A stretch of 42,001 nt of DNA. Source: an uncultured Eubacterium sp. (GTDB taxonomy: Bacteria; Bacillota; Clostridia; Lachnospirales; Lachnospiraceae). Numbering within the stretch: position 1 is the stretch's first letter; each line of letters begins with the position of its first letter. The notes under the pieces were generated by a model. It did not search any database. It was not told the DNA's origin and saw nothing but the letters and a program-made list of their open reading frames with translations. Of this stretch, positions 26,241 to 33,523 are shown in pieces. The translations under genes were made by a program, and so were the position numbers. Location: NCBI GenBank assembly GCA_910583555.1, contig CAJTXO010000023.1:4901-46901 (forward strand), read 5' to 3'.

Positions 26241-27896
26241 ATGAAACAATTTAAAAACCCGGTTCTGCCCGGTTTCAATGCAGACCCGTCGATCATCCGC
26301 GTCGATGACACATATTATATCGCCAATTCCACGTTTGAGTGGTTTCCGGGCGTGCGGCTCCACGAATCCAAAGACATGATCCACTGGAACCTGCTTCCGT
26401 CGCCTCTGTCTACCACGACGTTGCTCGATATGAAGGGAAATCCGTCTTCCGGCGGGATCTGGGCGCCGGATCTGTCGTATGCGGACGGGAAATTCTGGCT
26501 CGTCTACACCGATGTCAAGGTGACGGAGGGCACGTTTAAGGACATGGTAAATTATGTGACGACGGCCGAGGACATACGCGGGCCGTGGTCGGATCCGATC
26601 CGTATCAACGGCGTTGGATTTGATGCCTCTTTGTTCCACGATGAGGACGGACGCAAATATCTGGTACAGCAGACGTGGGACCACCGGGAATACCACCATG
26701 CGTTCCGCGGCATTACGCTGACGGAATTTGATACGGAGACGATGAAATTAAAACCGGAAACAGCGCGAAACATTTATAACGGAACGGATGTGAAACTTGT
26801 GGAAGGACCTCATCTGTATAAAATAAATGGCTATTATTATCTGTTTGCCGCGCAGGGCGGGACGGTTTATACCCATCAGGAAGTTGTCGCGCGCTCCCGG
26901 ACGCTGGACGAGCTCAGTTTCGAGACCGAGCCGGACGGTCCGTTTATCACGAACTTTGATACGCCGTATCTCGGCATACAGAAGCAGGGGCACGGCGCGC
27001 TCGTGGAAACGCCGGGCGGGGAATGGTATTACGCCAGTCTCTGCGGGCGTCCATGGACACATGAAAACGACTCGTGCATCGATCCGCGCGGGTATTGTAC
27101 GCTCGGACGCGAGACGGCGATCCAGAAAGTATACTGGGATGAGGACGGCTGGCCGCGGATCGAGGGAGGCCACGGCGGAAGCGTGTATGTGGACGCTCCG
27201 GCAGACGGGATCGAAACTGACGCCCCGGCTGACCATTCGCTCCACGATGATTTTGAGGGGGCAAAACTGCATGACGAGTGGAATACGCTGCGGGTTCCAT
27301 TTACCGGGGAAATGGGAACGGTCGGCGGCGGAAAACTCGTGCTGCGCGGACAGGGTTCACTTTGTAATAAACACGAGCTGTCACTTGTAGCCAAGCGCTG
27401 GCAGGCGTTTTATTTTGACGCGTCCGTGAAGGTGAGCTATCAGCCGTATTCGTATCAGCAGATGGCGGGCCTGACAAACTATTACAATGACAAGCACTGG
27501 TCCTTTGCCTTTGTGACATGGAATGAAAAAAATGGCCGCGTGATCGAGGTCGGCGAGTGCAACCGCGGGAATTACACGTCGTTTTTGCGCGACGACGCCA
27601 TTCCGGTACCGGAAGGCGCGGATGTGTGGCTGCGGGCGAAGGTGAGGAAGGAAAGCTACACGTACGAATATTCGTTTGACGGGACAAACTACGAGGAAAT
27701 ACCGGTTACGCTTGATGCGGCCGTTCTCTCGGATGATTATGTACTGCAGAGTTATGGTGGATTTTTCACCGGCGCTTTTGCGGGAATGGCGTGCGTGGAT
27801 TACGCGTATTTTGACACGCAGGCGGAGTTTAGCTGTTTTGATTACAAAGAACTCGGAGACGTCAGGAAGGATGATGGGACGTTTGCCTGGGAATAA
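26241..27896 (+). CDS. GH43 family beta-xylosidase (subfamily 11-like)
   Basis: The 551-residue enzyme should release xylose from the non-reducing ends of xylo-oligosaccharides. An N-terminal five-bladed propeller (about 1-310) starts NPVLPGFNADPSI (catalytic base Asp). It includes GGIWAPDLSYADGKFWLVYT (pKa-modulating Asp region) and DVKLVEGPHLYKINGYYYLF (general-acid Glu). A C-terminal beta-sandwich typical of GH43_11 follows (about 340-551; WQAFYFDASVKVSY, AGLTNYYNDKHWSF). No signal peptide is visible, so it acts inside the cell on imported oligosaccharides. The ATG at 26241 has GGAGGG 10 nt upstream. No transporter or xylan regulator is adjacent. Confidence 0.94.
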   Translation: MKQFKNPVLPGFNADPSIIRVDDTYYIANSTFEWFPGVRLHESKDMIHWNLLPSPLSTTTLLDMKGNPSSGGIWAPDLSYADGKFWLVYTDVKVTEGTFKDMVNYVTTAEDIRGPWSDPIRINGVGFDASLFHDEDGRKYLVQQTWDHREYHHAFRGITLTEFDTETMKLKPETARNIYNGTDVKLVEGPHLYKINGYYYLFAAQGGTVYTHQEVVARSRTLDELSFETEPDGPFITNFDTPYLGIQKQGHGALVETPGGEWYYASLCGRPWTHENDSCIDPRGYCTLGRETAIQKVYWDEDGWPRIEGGHGGSVYVDAPADGIETDAPADHSLHDDFEGAKLHDEWNTLRVPFTGEMGTVGGGKLVLRGQGSLCNKHELSLVAKRWQAFYFDASVKVSYQPYSYQQMAGLTNYYNDKHWSFAFVTWNEKNGRVIEVGECNRGNYTSFLRDDAIPVPEGADVWLRAKVRKESYTYEYSFDGTNYEEIPVTLDAAVLSDDYVLQSYGGFFTGAFAGMACVDYAYFDTQAEFSCFDYKELGDVRKDDGTFAWE

Positions 27897-27905
27897 AAAA
27901 ATGCA

Positions 27906-27943
27906 AGAGAAAGGGTGCACAGGCAAAAAAGCACCCTTTCTCT
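27906..27943. terminator. 13-bp perfect hairpin between the GH43 gene and the ter cluster
   Basis: AGAGAAAGGGTGC (27906-27918) and GCACCCTTTCTCT (27931-27943) pair perfectly around a 12-nt loop. It is followed directly by the ribosome binding site AAAGGAG of the next gene rather than by a T-run. On the minus strand it is followed by a T-rich tract. It may terminate weakly, or act as a leader structure that limits translation of the first ter-cluster gene. No separate promoter is visible in the 62-bp gap. Confidence 0.6.
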
Positions 27944-27958
27944 ATAAAGGAGCAGAAC

Positions 27959-29161
27959 ATGTATAACGAGACGGAACTGGTTCGCATCGCCCGAAGGGAG
28001 AACAATACAAAGAGAACATATCTGGTCGTCGATCCCCTGCAGGGAAAGCATGTCCCGGTTTCCCCGACGAAGGCGTTGAACCTGTTTTCAGACCTGGCAG
28101 ACGAGGTGCGGGACGAGTATGCGGATGAAACGCTGCTGGTCGTCGGTTTTGCGGAAACGGCGACCGCGATCGGGGCGCAGGTGGCGGTCTGTTTAGGCGC
28201 GAAGTACATACAGACGACGAGGGAGACGATACCGGGGGTGGAATATTTGTTCTTTTCGGAAGAACACAGCCATGCCACCGAACAAAAGCTGGTGAGGACG
28301 GATATCGACGCCGTGATCGGTCAGATCGACCGGATACTCTTTGTCGAGGACGAGGTGACGACCGGCCAGACGATCCTGAACATCATATCCCGTATAGAGG
28401 GATGTTACTCAGATAAGATCAGGTCGGATAAACTCCGATTTTCGGTGCTCTCCCTGCTCAACGGCATGGATGGAGCGCATGCCAGCCGGTATGCCGGGAA
28501 AGGTATCCGCCTCCACTATTTATGTAAAACCGATCACGGCCAGTTCGCGGAACGGGCAGCGCGCTATCAGGGAGACGGCGAGTATGTGCCCTGCGATAAC
28601 GGGTTCGCCTGCGATAGCGGGTTCGCCTGCGATAGCGGATTCGCCTGCGATAGCAGGTTAGCCAATGAAAGTAGATTCGCCAGCGATGGCGGGTGTATTT
28701 CCTGTGTGGAGGAAATGAGTGTTTCCGGATATATGAACGCCAGAAGGCTTGTGGAGGCTCCGTCATACGAGAACGCGTGCGGGAAACTGTGGGAGCGCGT
28801 GAAAGCGCGACTGTTAAAGGAAGAGTATCAAAACCTGCTCATAGTCGGCACCGAAGAGTTTATGTATCCGGCACTGTTCATCGGAGAGAAACTGGAACGG
28901 GCAGGGAAGGCGGTAAAATGCCATGCCACGACGCGGAGTCCGATCGTGGTCAGTTCGGAGGCGGATTATCCGCTGCATCAGAGATATGAGTTGAAGAGCC
29001 TTTATGATGAAAAGAGGAAGACATTTATTTATGATCTCGATTGCTATGACAAGGTCGTGATCGTAACGGACGCACCGGAGGGAGAGCGCGCGGGCCTGTA
29101 TTCTTTACTCCGTGTGGTATGCCGGAAAAATGATGATGTATTAGTGGTCAGGTGGTGTTAG
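27959..29161 (+). CDS. PRTase-TRSP two-domain protein of the Ter biosynthetic module
   Basis: A 400-residue cytoplasmic enzyme. The N-terminal phosphoribosyltransferase domain has the PRPP-binding loop ILFVEDEVTTGQT (residues 126-138). The C-terminal TRSP domain is named for the TTRSP motif, seen here at 324-328. In comparative studies this pair marks an operon linked to TerD/TelA stress proteins and proposed to make a nucleoside-like metabolite; no product is proven. Between the domains (212-249) is an unusual stretch with six cysteines in hexapeptide repeats such as FACDSG, not expected in the family. It is the first gene of the cluster. ATG 27959 has AAAGGAG 7 nt upstream. Confidence 0.88.
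   Translation: MYNETELVRIARRENNTKRTYLVVDPLQGKHVPVSPTKALNLFSDLADEVRDEYADETLLVVGFAETATAIGAQVAVCLGAKYIQTTRETIPGVEYLFFSEEHSHATEQKLVRTDIDAVIGQIDRILFVEDEVTTGQTILNIISRIEGCYSDKIRSDKLRFSVLSLLNGMDGAHASRYAGKGIRLHYLCKTDHGQFAERAARYQGDGEYVPCDNGFACDSGFACDSGFACDSRLANESRFASDGGCISCVEEMSVSGYMNARRLVEAPSYENACGKLWERVKARLLKEEYQNLLIVGTEEFMYPALFIGEKLERAGKAVKCHATTRSPIVVSSEADYPLHQRYELKSLYDEKRKTFIYDLDCYDKVVIVTDAPEGERAGLYSLLRVVCRKNDDVLVVRWC
28595..28702 (+). repeat. 18-bp in-frame tandem repeat encoding a Cys-rich insert
   Basis: Six consecutive 18-bp units, the first three nearly identical (GATAGCGGGTTCGCCTGC type) and the last three diverged. They encode DSGFAC-like hexapeptides between the PRTase and TRSP domains. 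Cysteines fall at residues 212, 218, 224 and 230, then 246 and 249. Confidence 0.9.
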
Positions 29162-29162
29162 A

Positions 29163-30215
29163 TTGAGAAGTTCGTATTCAGAAGATGACGTTGTCCTCTT
29201 ATTAAAAGATATAACGGGGCTTGTGGAGCCGCAGCCGACCGAGGAGCGGGAACGGCTGATCCAGTCGGGACGGCATTACAGTGAGATGCTGCCGGTCGAA
29301 TATGTTCCGACTCCGAAATATATGGAGATTTATGAAGAGGCGCTGGCTCGGTACGCCAAACCGACAGCGCTGGCAGTCGGGCGTCTGTCGGACAGGATCA
29401 TGGAGCAAAATGGCAGAAATGTTGTACTGGTATCCCTGGCCAGGGCAGGAATCCCGATCGGTATATTGATCAAGAGATATATTCGATGGAAATACAAAAT
29501 AGAAGTGCCGCATTATTCGATTTCCATCATCCGCGGGCGCGGGATCGATGACAACGCGATGAAGTATCTGCTGGAGAAGTACGCGCCGGAGCAGCTGCTC
29601 TTTGTGGACGGGTGGATCGGAAAAGGTGCGATATTACATGAACTGAAAAAAGACATTGAAGCGTATGAGGGCGTGTCGTCCCGGATCGCCGTGATCGCTG
29701 ATCCCGCGAATGTCACGCAGCTGTGCGGGACGCATGAGGATATACTGATTCCCAGCTCCTGCCTGAACTGTACGGTTTCGGGGTTGGTCAGCCGAACGTT
29801 TTTGCGGGATGACATCATCGGGCCGCACGATTTTCACGGCGCGGTCTATTATGGAGAACTGGCGGACTCGGACCTGTCCTATGAATTTATCGGGGCGATC
29901 GAGAATGAGTTTGAGCGGGAGCCGTCGCCGGAGCCGGCCGGAACGGCCGCGGGGTCCGGGATGGACGAAGTGAGGGAGATCGCGGAGCGATTTGGCATTG
30001 ACGATATCAATCTGGTAAAGCCGGGGATCGGGGAGACGACGAGGGTGCTTCTCAGGAGGATCCCCTGGAAAGTACTGATCGATCAGCGTTTTCAGAAAGA
30101 TCCGCAGCTGGGGCATCTGATCAGGCTTGCCGAAGAAAAGGCTGTGCCGGTCGCGTATTATCCGCTCCGGCACTATAAGTGCTGCGGGATCATTAAAAAA
30201 CTGGCGGATGCGTAG
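29163..30215 (+). CDS. StiP family protein with C-terminal PELOTA RNA-binding domain
   Basis: A 350-residue protein starting at TTG 29163, one base after the upstream stop, with AGGTGG 7 nt before it; it is translationally linked to the PRTase-TRSP gene. The main domain (about 1-255) is the PF11202-type fold labelled both 'cysteine protease StiP' and 'phosphoribosyltransferase'. It has LVSLARAGIPIGILIKRY, ISIIRGRGIDDNAM, LFVDGWIGKGAI and a Cys-containing SSCLNCTVSGLVSRT. A variable linker (about 258-280) leads to a PELOTA-like domain (VLLRRIPWKVLI, LAEEKAVPVAYYPL, CCGIIKKL). Family knowledge predicts nucleotide or RNA handling in the Ter module; the catalytic activity is unresolved. Its 3' end overlaps the convergent lyase gene by 23 bp. 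Confidence 0.85.
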   Translation: MRSSYSEDDVVLLLKDITGLVEPQPTEERERLIQSGRHYSEMLPVEYVPTPKYMEIYEEALARYAKPTALAVGRLSDRIMEQNGRNVVLVSLARAGIPIGILIKRYIRWKYKIEVPHYSISIIRGRGIDDNAMKYLLEKYAPEQLLFVDGWIGKGAILHELKKDIEAYEGVSSRIAVIADPANVTQLCGTHEDILIPSSCLNCTVSGLVSRTFLRDDIIGPHDFHGAVYYGELADSDLSYEFIGAIENEFEREPSPEPAGTAAGSGMDEVREIAERFGIDDINLVKPGIGETTRVLLRRIPWKVLIDQRFQKDPQLGHLIRLAEEKAVPVAYYPLRHYKCCGIIKKLADA

Positions 30216-31200
30216 GAAGATAGGCGGCCGTCTGCCGTTCTTCGCGGATCCCGAAAGCCTCAGCCATAAAAAGCGTTTTTTTCGCCCAGTTGTTGTGGGT
30301 TTTGTACTCGTTCATGCGCTCTTTGGTCAGGCTGCCGGACACGTATTCGTTGGCGTTCTGGTTCCAGTTCAAGATTGATCTCGCATCGTTGAAATCCGTT
30401 TGTGACACCTGATAGGCGCGGTTTACGACGGGGATCTGGTTTGGATGGATCACGGTCTTTCCGGTGAAGCCGCATAATTTATCATCGTTGATCTCGCGGA
30501 GCAGACCTTTTTCCCAGCCGGGGCCGTTGTAGTATTCCCAGACCGGCCCGGATACGACATAATCCATGCCGTAGACGGTGATGATATCAGAAAAGATCTG
30601 GGAAATGGGCTGGATCTGATGGATCGATTCGTCGGCGTGGCGCCGGAAGCCGAACGTATGGCAGAGGTCATTTCCGCCAACCCGTATGTTTAGTACCAGA
30701 TCTTCGATGGAGGCCAGTGTATCTTTGAGTTCATACAGAAGTTCGATCCTGCGGCGCAGGTCGATCATGACCATGTTTTCATAGATCGGCATGACATACA
30801 GCTTCTGGCGGGCCGTTTCATTTGCCCGGATCAGTGCCTGAATGTAGGTGGCGGCATTTTCCGTCGTAAATTTCGGGATGATGTATCCGGTGACGATGCG
30901 GAGGCTGTCGCCAAAAGCTCCGGTCAGGCGCGTGATCTGCGATGCGTTCCGGACGCGCACGAATATTTTAGGCAGGTAAAACGGATTTTTCTGGTAACTA
31001 ATATAGATCGTGTTGATCGTGCGGATGAGTTCCTGCTCTGCCTCTTCTACAAAGCGGTCGTTGATCGTATCTTCGAGGCACAGGGCAAGGGAGTATTTGG
31101 AGCCGAACTTTTCCTGAACAACGGAGTCGGCGACACTTTTTTTGTTTGCGGGGCAGTACAGCAGGGCCCCTATACTATAGTAAAGAATGTTATTTTTCAA
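30193..31200 (-). CDS. HpcH/HpaI-like TIM-barrel C-C bond lyase of the Ter module
   Basis: A 335-residue member of the CitE/HpcH-type aldolase superfamily, in the branch tied to ter operons. It has YSIGALLYCPANKKSVADS, SLALCLEDTINDRF (metal-ligand acidic pair), LPKIFVRVRN, IVTGYIIPKF, LVLNIRVGGNDLCHTFG and FTGKTVIHPNQI, the last being the usual substrate-site end. It probably cleaves or forms a C-C bond in the proposed metabolite pathway; the substrate is unknown. The start is TTG 31200 with AGGAG 8 nt upstream. It runs against the rest of the cluster, overlapping the StiP gene tail and diverging from the protease-fusion gene. Confidence 0.87.
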   Translation of the reverse strand: MKNNILYYSIGALLYCPANKKSVADSVVQEKFGSKYSLALCLEDTINDRFVEEAEQELIRTINTIYISYQKNPFYLPKIFVRVRNASQITRLTGAFGDSLRIVTGYIIPKFTTENAATYIQALIRANETARQKLYVMPIYENMVMIDLRRRIELLYELKDTLASIEDLVLNIRVGGNDLCHTFGFRRHADESIHQIQPISQIFSDIITVYGMDYVVSGPVWEYYNGPGWEKGLLREINDDKLCGFTGKTVIHPNQIPVVNRAYQVSQTDFNDARSILNWNQNANEYVSGSLTKERMNEYKTHNNWAKKTLFMAEAFGIREERQTAAYLPTHPPVF

Positions 31201-31323
31201 TGTAGTTTCTCCTATCTGGATTTGCGGGCTTTTTTAACCCGGTATCAAGTAGTATATCATGCTTTTTCTGAAAATGGAAGTAACAAAATGATGGGATGAA
31301 AACGGAAATGGAGATAAGGGAAC

Positions 31324-32796
31324 ATGGGAAATGAGATTACATACCGGCACAATATCATGGAGATCAAGTCGATCGAGGCGTTTATGAGCATCAAGGGCGG
31401 GTTCAACCATCCGGTGAGGGACGTTTATTTTGTAAGGGCCATCGGTGTTCCAGCGCAGTTTGCTGACGTGATCCGGAAGATGGATCAGACGATGGGAAGG
31501 GAGATGGCGAGCGGCCAGTTGAGGTATCGGCGCGTGAAAAAGCTTCCCAGTCTGACGGGCGTTCAGGATCCCGCGTTTTATGCCGGTGCGTATGATACAT
31601 GGAAGTCGGACGGCGCGGTCGTGCTGCGGAATGTGACATTTGGCGGTATTTTTGCGGATGTATTTTCACAGGCGGTCCGTCAGGTCATTGATGTTTTTGA
31701 AAAAAGCAGGAATAATAGTTCAGCCTCCATCGTCCGGAATTTTGTGGCAAAGCTCATGTACTGGTTTGATGGACAGGCGGCAGAGCTCGTGTCCGGCTGG
31801 GACGAGAGGGCCATCATAAAGGTGGTTGCTGAAAATGTGCTGAAGGAACAGGAATATCTGTTTTACTATTTTCTGACGCTGCTCGGCTGTGATGTTTTAC
31901 TGCTGCAGTACAAAAAGGATATGCAAGCGCCGGAGGTGTTGAAGGTGCTTTCTAGTGAACTCGTGCTGGGGTCATTCGATACGTGTGCGCTGCCGGAATA
32001 CGTCCCGTATGTACACGAGGAGAAGACGGCGGAGAGCCGCCCTGTCAAAGTGATCATACCGGAGAGGAAGGGGAGGAGATCCGCCAGAGCGGCATCGGGG
32101 ACCGGCAAGGGGGCGGACGCTCAGAGAGCGAACGCTCCGGGAGCGGACATGCAGAGAGTGAACGTTCCGGGAGCGAATGTTCAGAGAACGAACGCGAATC
32201 GCCCCGCGCCCGCTGCCGATGTGGAAAAAGGATTTGAGGAACTGGCGCAGCTCGCGTCTTCAATCGTCATGATCTCCGTCCACGACCACCGCGGCGAGAT
32301 CATGAGTACGGGATCGGGGATCATGATCGGAAGGGGCGGGTACATATTGACGAATAACCATGTGGCATCCGGCGGCGTGTTCTATTCGGTCAGTATCGAG
32401 GACGACGACGAAACGTATCAGACAGACGAAGTGATCAAGTACAACGGCACGCTCGATCTGGCCGTGATCCGCATCCAGAGGCAGCTGGACCCGCTGCCTA
32501 TTTACCGGGGCCGGAAAAAGCTGGTCAGAGGGCAGAAAGTCGTAGCGATCGGCAGTCCGCTCGGGTTATTTAATTCGGTTTCCGACGGGATCATTTCCGG
32601 ATTTCGGAAAATCCGGGATATTGACATGATCCAGTTCACGGCGCCCATATCGCCGGGAAGTTCCGGAGGGGCGGTGCTGAACATGCAGGGGGAAGTCATC
32701 GGTATCAGCACGGCCGGCATCGACAGCGGGCAGAATATCAATCTGGCGGTAGGTTACGAGAATATTTTAATGTTCGCGAATGGATTTTTTTCTTAG
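31324..32796 (+). CDS. YceG-like domain fused to trypsin-like (HtrA-type) serine protease
   Basis: A 490-residue protein with two parts. Residues of about 10-220 resemble half of the YceG 'biosynthetic module' protein encoded at 33524-35800 (compare LTLLGCDVLLLQYKKD here with LSQAGCDILLLQYEGD there). After a repeat-containing linker (about 235-298) comes an S1C protease domain with a full triad: His346 in LTNNHVA, Asp378 in TLDLAVI and Ser447 in SPGSSGGAV. There is no signal peptide, membrane segment or PDZ domain, unlike DegP/HtrA, so it should act in the cytoplasm. It may be recruited to the YceG/TelA/TerD machinery and cleave a partner under stress. I do not know this fusion as a described family. 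Confidence 0.85.
   Translation: MGNEITYRHNIMEIKSIEAFMSIKGGFNHPVRDVYFVRAIGVPAQFADVIRKMDQTMGREMASGQLRYRRVKKLPSLTGVQDPAFYAGAYDTWKSDGAVVLRNVTFGGIFADVFSQAVRQVIDVFEKSRNNSSASIVRNFVAKLMYWFDGQAAELVSGWDERAIIKVVAENVLKEQEYLFYYFLTLLGCDVLLLQYKKDMQAPEVLKVLSSELVLGSFDTCALPEYVPYVHEEKTAESRPVKVIIPERKGRRSARAASGTGKGADAQRANAPGADMQRVNVPGANVQRTNANRPAPAADVEKGFEELAQLASSIVMISVHDHRGEIMSTGSGIMIGRGGYILTNNHVASGGVFYSVSIEDDDETYQTDEVIKYNGTLDLAVIRIQRQLDPLPIYRGRKKLVRGQKVVAIGSPLGLFNSVSDGIISGFRKIRDIDMIQFTAPISPGSSGGAVLNMQGEVIGISTAGIDSGQNINLAVGYENILMFANGFFS
32113..32193 (+). repeat. 30-bp in-frame repeat in the protease-fusion linker
   Basis: Three diverged units encode ADAQRANAPG, ADMQRVNVPG and ANVQRTN. They form the flexible linker between the YceG-like and protease domains. 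Confidence 0.8.
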
Positions 32797-32807
32797 CGCA
32801 CAATGCC

Positions 32808-32836
32808 TTGAAAAAAGGGAGGCGGTGTGATAAAAT
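32808..32836 (+). promoter_or_regulatory. Promoter upstream of the rhomboid gene
   Basis: TTGAAA (32808-32813) and TAAAAT (32831-32836), 17-bp spacer. It lies in the 121-bp gap after the protease-fusion gene and could drive rhomboid, yceG and telA-terD. Confidence 0.65.
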
Positions 32837-32864
32837 AGTCGTGCAGGCACGGCTTAAGTGCAGG

Positions 32865-32896
32865 AAATGCAAATGTACAAAAAATGCAAATGTACA
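32865..32896 (+). repeat. Direct repeat in the rhomboid leader
   Basis: AAATGCAAATGTACA occurs at 32865-32879 and again at 32882-32896, 17 bp apart, between the promoter and the ribosome binding site. It may be a short duplication or a paired binding site. Confidence 0.75.
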
Positions 32897-32917
32897 GTAA
32901 TTGAATGGAGGAAGAAT

Positions 32918-33508
32918 ATGAATAGTGGCAATAGACAAATGAAAGTATCTTTTAATTCGCCAGTGATACTCGGGTTTACGATCGCCTGCCTTGCAGTGAT
33001 GATGCTGGACCAGATGACCAGAGGAGATACGACGTATCGTTTTTTCAGCGTTTACCGCTCGTCGTTTCTCAGTCCTCTCACTTATGTCCGTTTCTTCGGC
33101 CATGTGTTGGGACATGCGGGCTGGCAGCACTTTTTCGGAAATATCATGATGATCCTTGTGATCGGGCCTCTTTTGGAAGAAAAATACGGCTCGTCCAATA
33201 TATTGTTTGTGATCCTGGCGACTGCCCTCGCTTCGGGGATCGTTCATTTCATTTTTTTCCCGCATGTCAGGCTTTTGGGAGCGAGCGGAGTCGTATTCGC
33301 CTTTATCCTTCTGGCGTCGCTGACGAGTTTTCAGGAAGGGAAGATACCGCTCACGTTTATTTTGGTGGCGTTTATTTACATCGGGCAGCAGGTATATGAA
33401 GGCATGTTTGTTCATAATAATGTATCCAATCTTACCCATATCATCGGCGGGGGTGTTGGGACAGGCCTTGGGTTTGTAATGAATAAAAACAAGATGAGTA
33501 GATATTGA
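32918..33508 (+). CDS. Rhomboid family intramembrane serine protease
   Basis: A 196-residue membrane protein with about six hydrophobic helices. It has the rhomboid catalytic dyad: Ser123 in LLGASGVVFAF and His174 in NLTHIIGGGVG, plus the HFFGN motif (His71 to Asn75) before helix 2. Rhomboids cut transmembrane segments of substrate proteins. The ATG at 32918 has GGAGGAAG upstream. It sits between the cytoplasmic serine protease fusion and yceG, inside the ter cluster, 15 bp before yceG, so it is probably co-transcribed. Rhomboids are not a standard ter component that I know of; its substrate could be a membrane partner of this system. Confidence 0.9.
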   Translation: MNSGNRQMKVSFNSPVILGFTIACLAVMMLDQMTRGDTTYRFFSVYRSSFLSPLTYVRFFGHVLGHAGWQHFFGNIMMILVIGPLLEEKYGSSNILFVILATALASGIVHFIFFPHVRLLGASGVVFAFILLASLTSFQEGKIPLTFILVAFIYIGQQVYEGMFVHNNVSNLTHIIGGGVGTGLGFVMNKNKMSRY

Positions 33509-33523
33509 AGGTGAGAGCATCCC

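Noticed and set aside
28595..28702. Short regular repeats as a CRISPR array
   Set aside because: Units are 18 bp with no spacers and stay in frame within the PRTase-TRSP gene.
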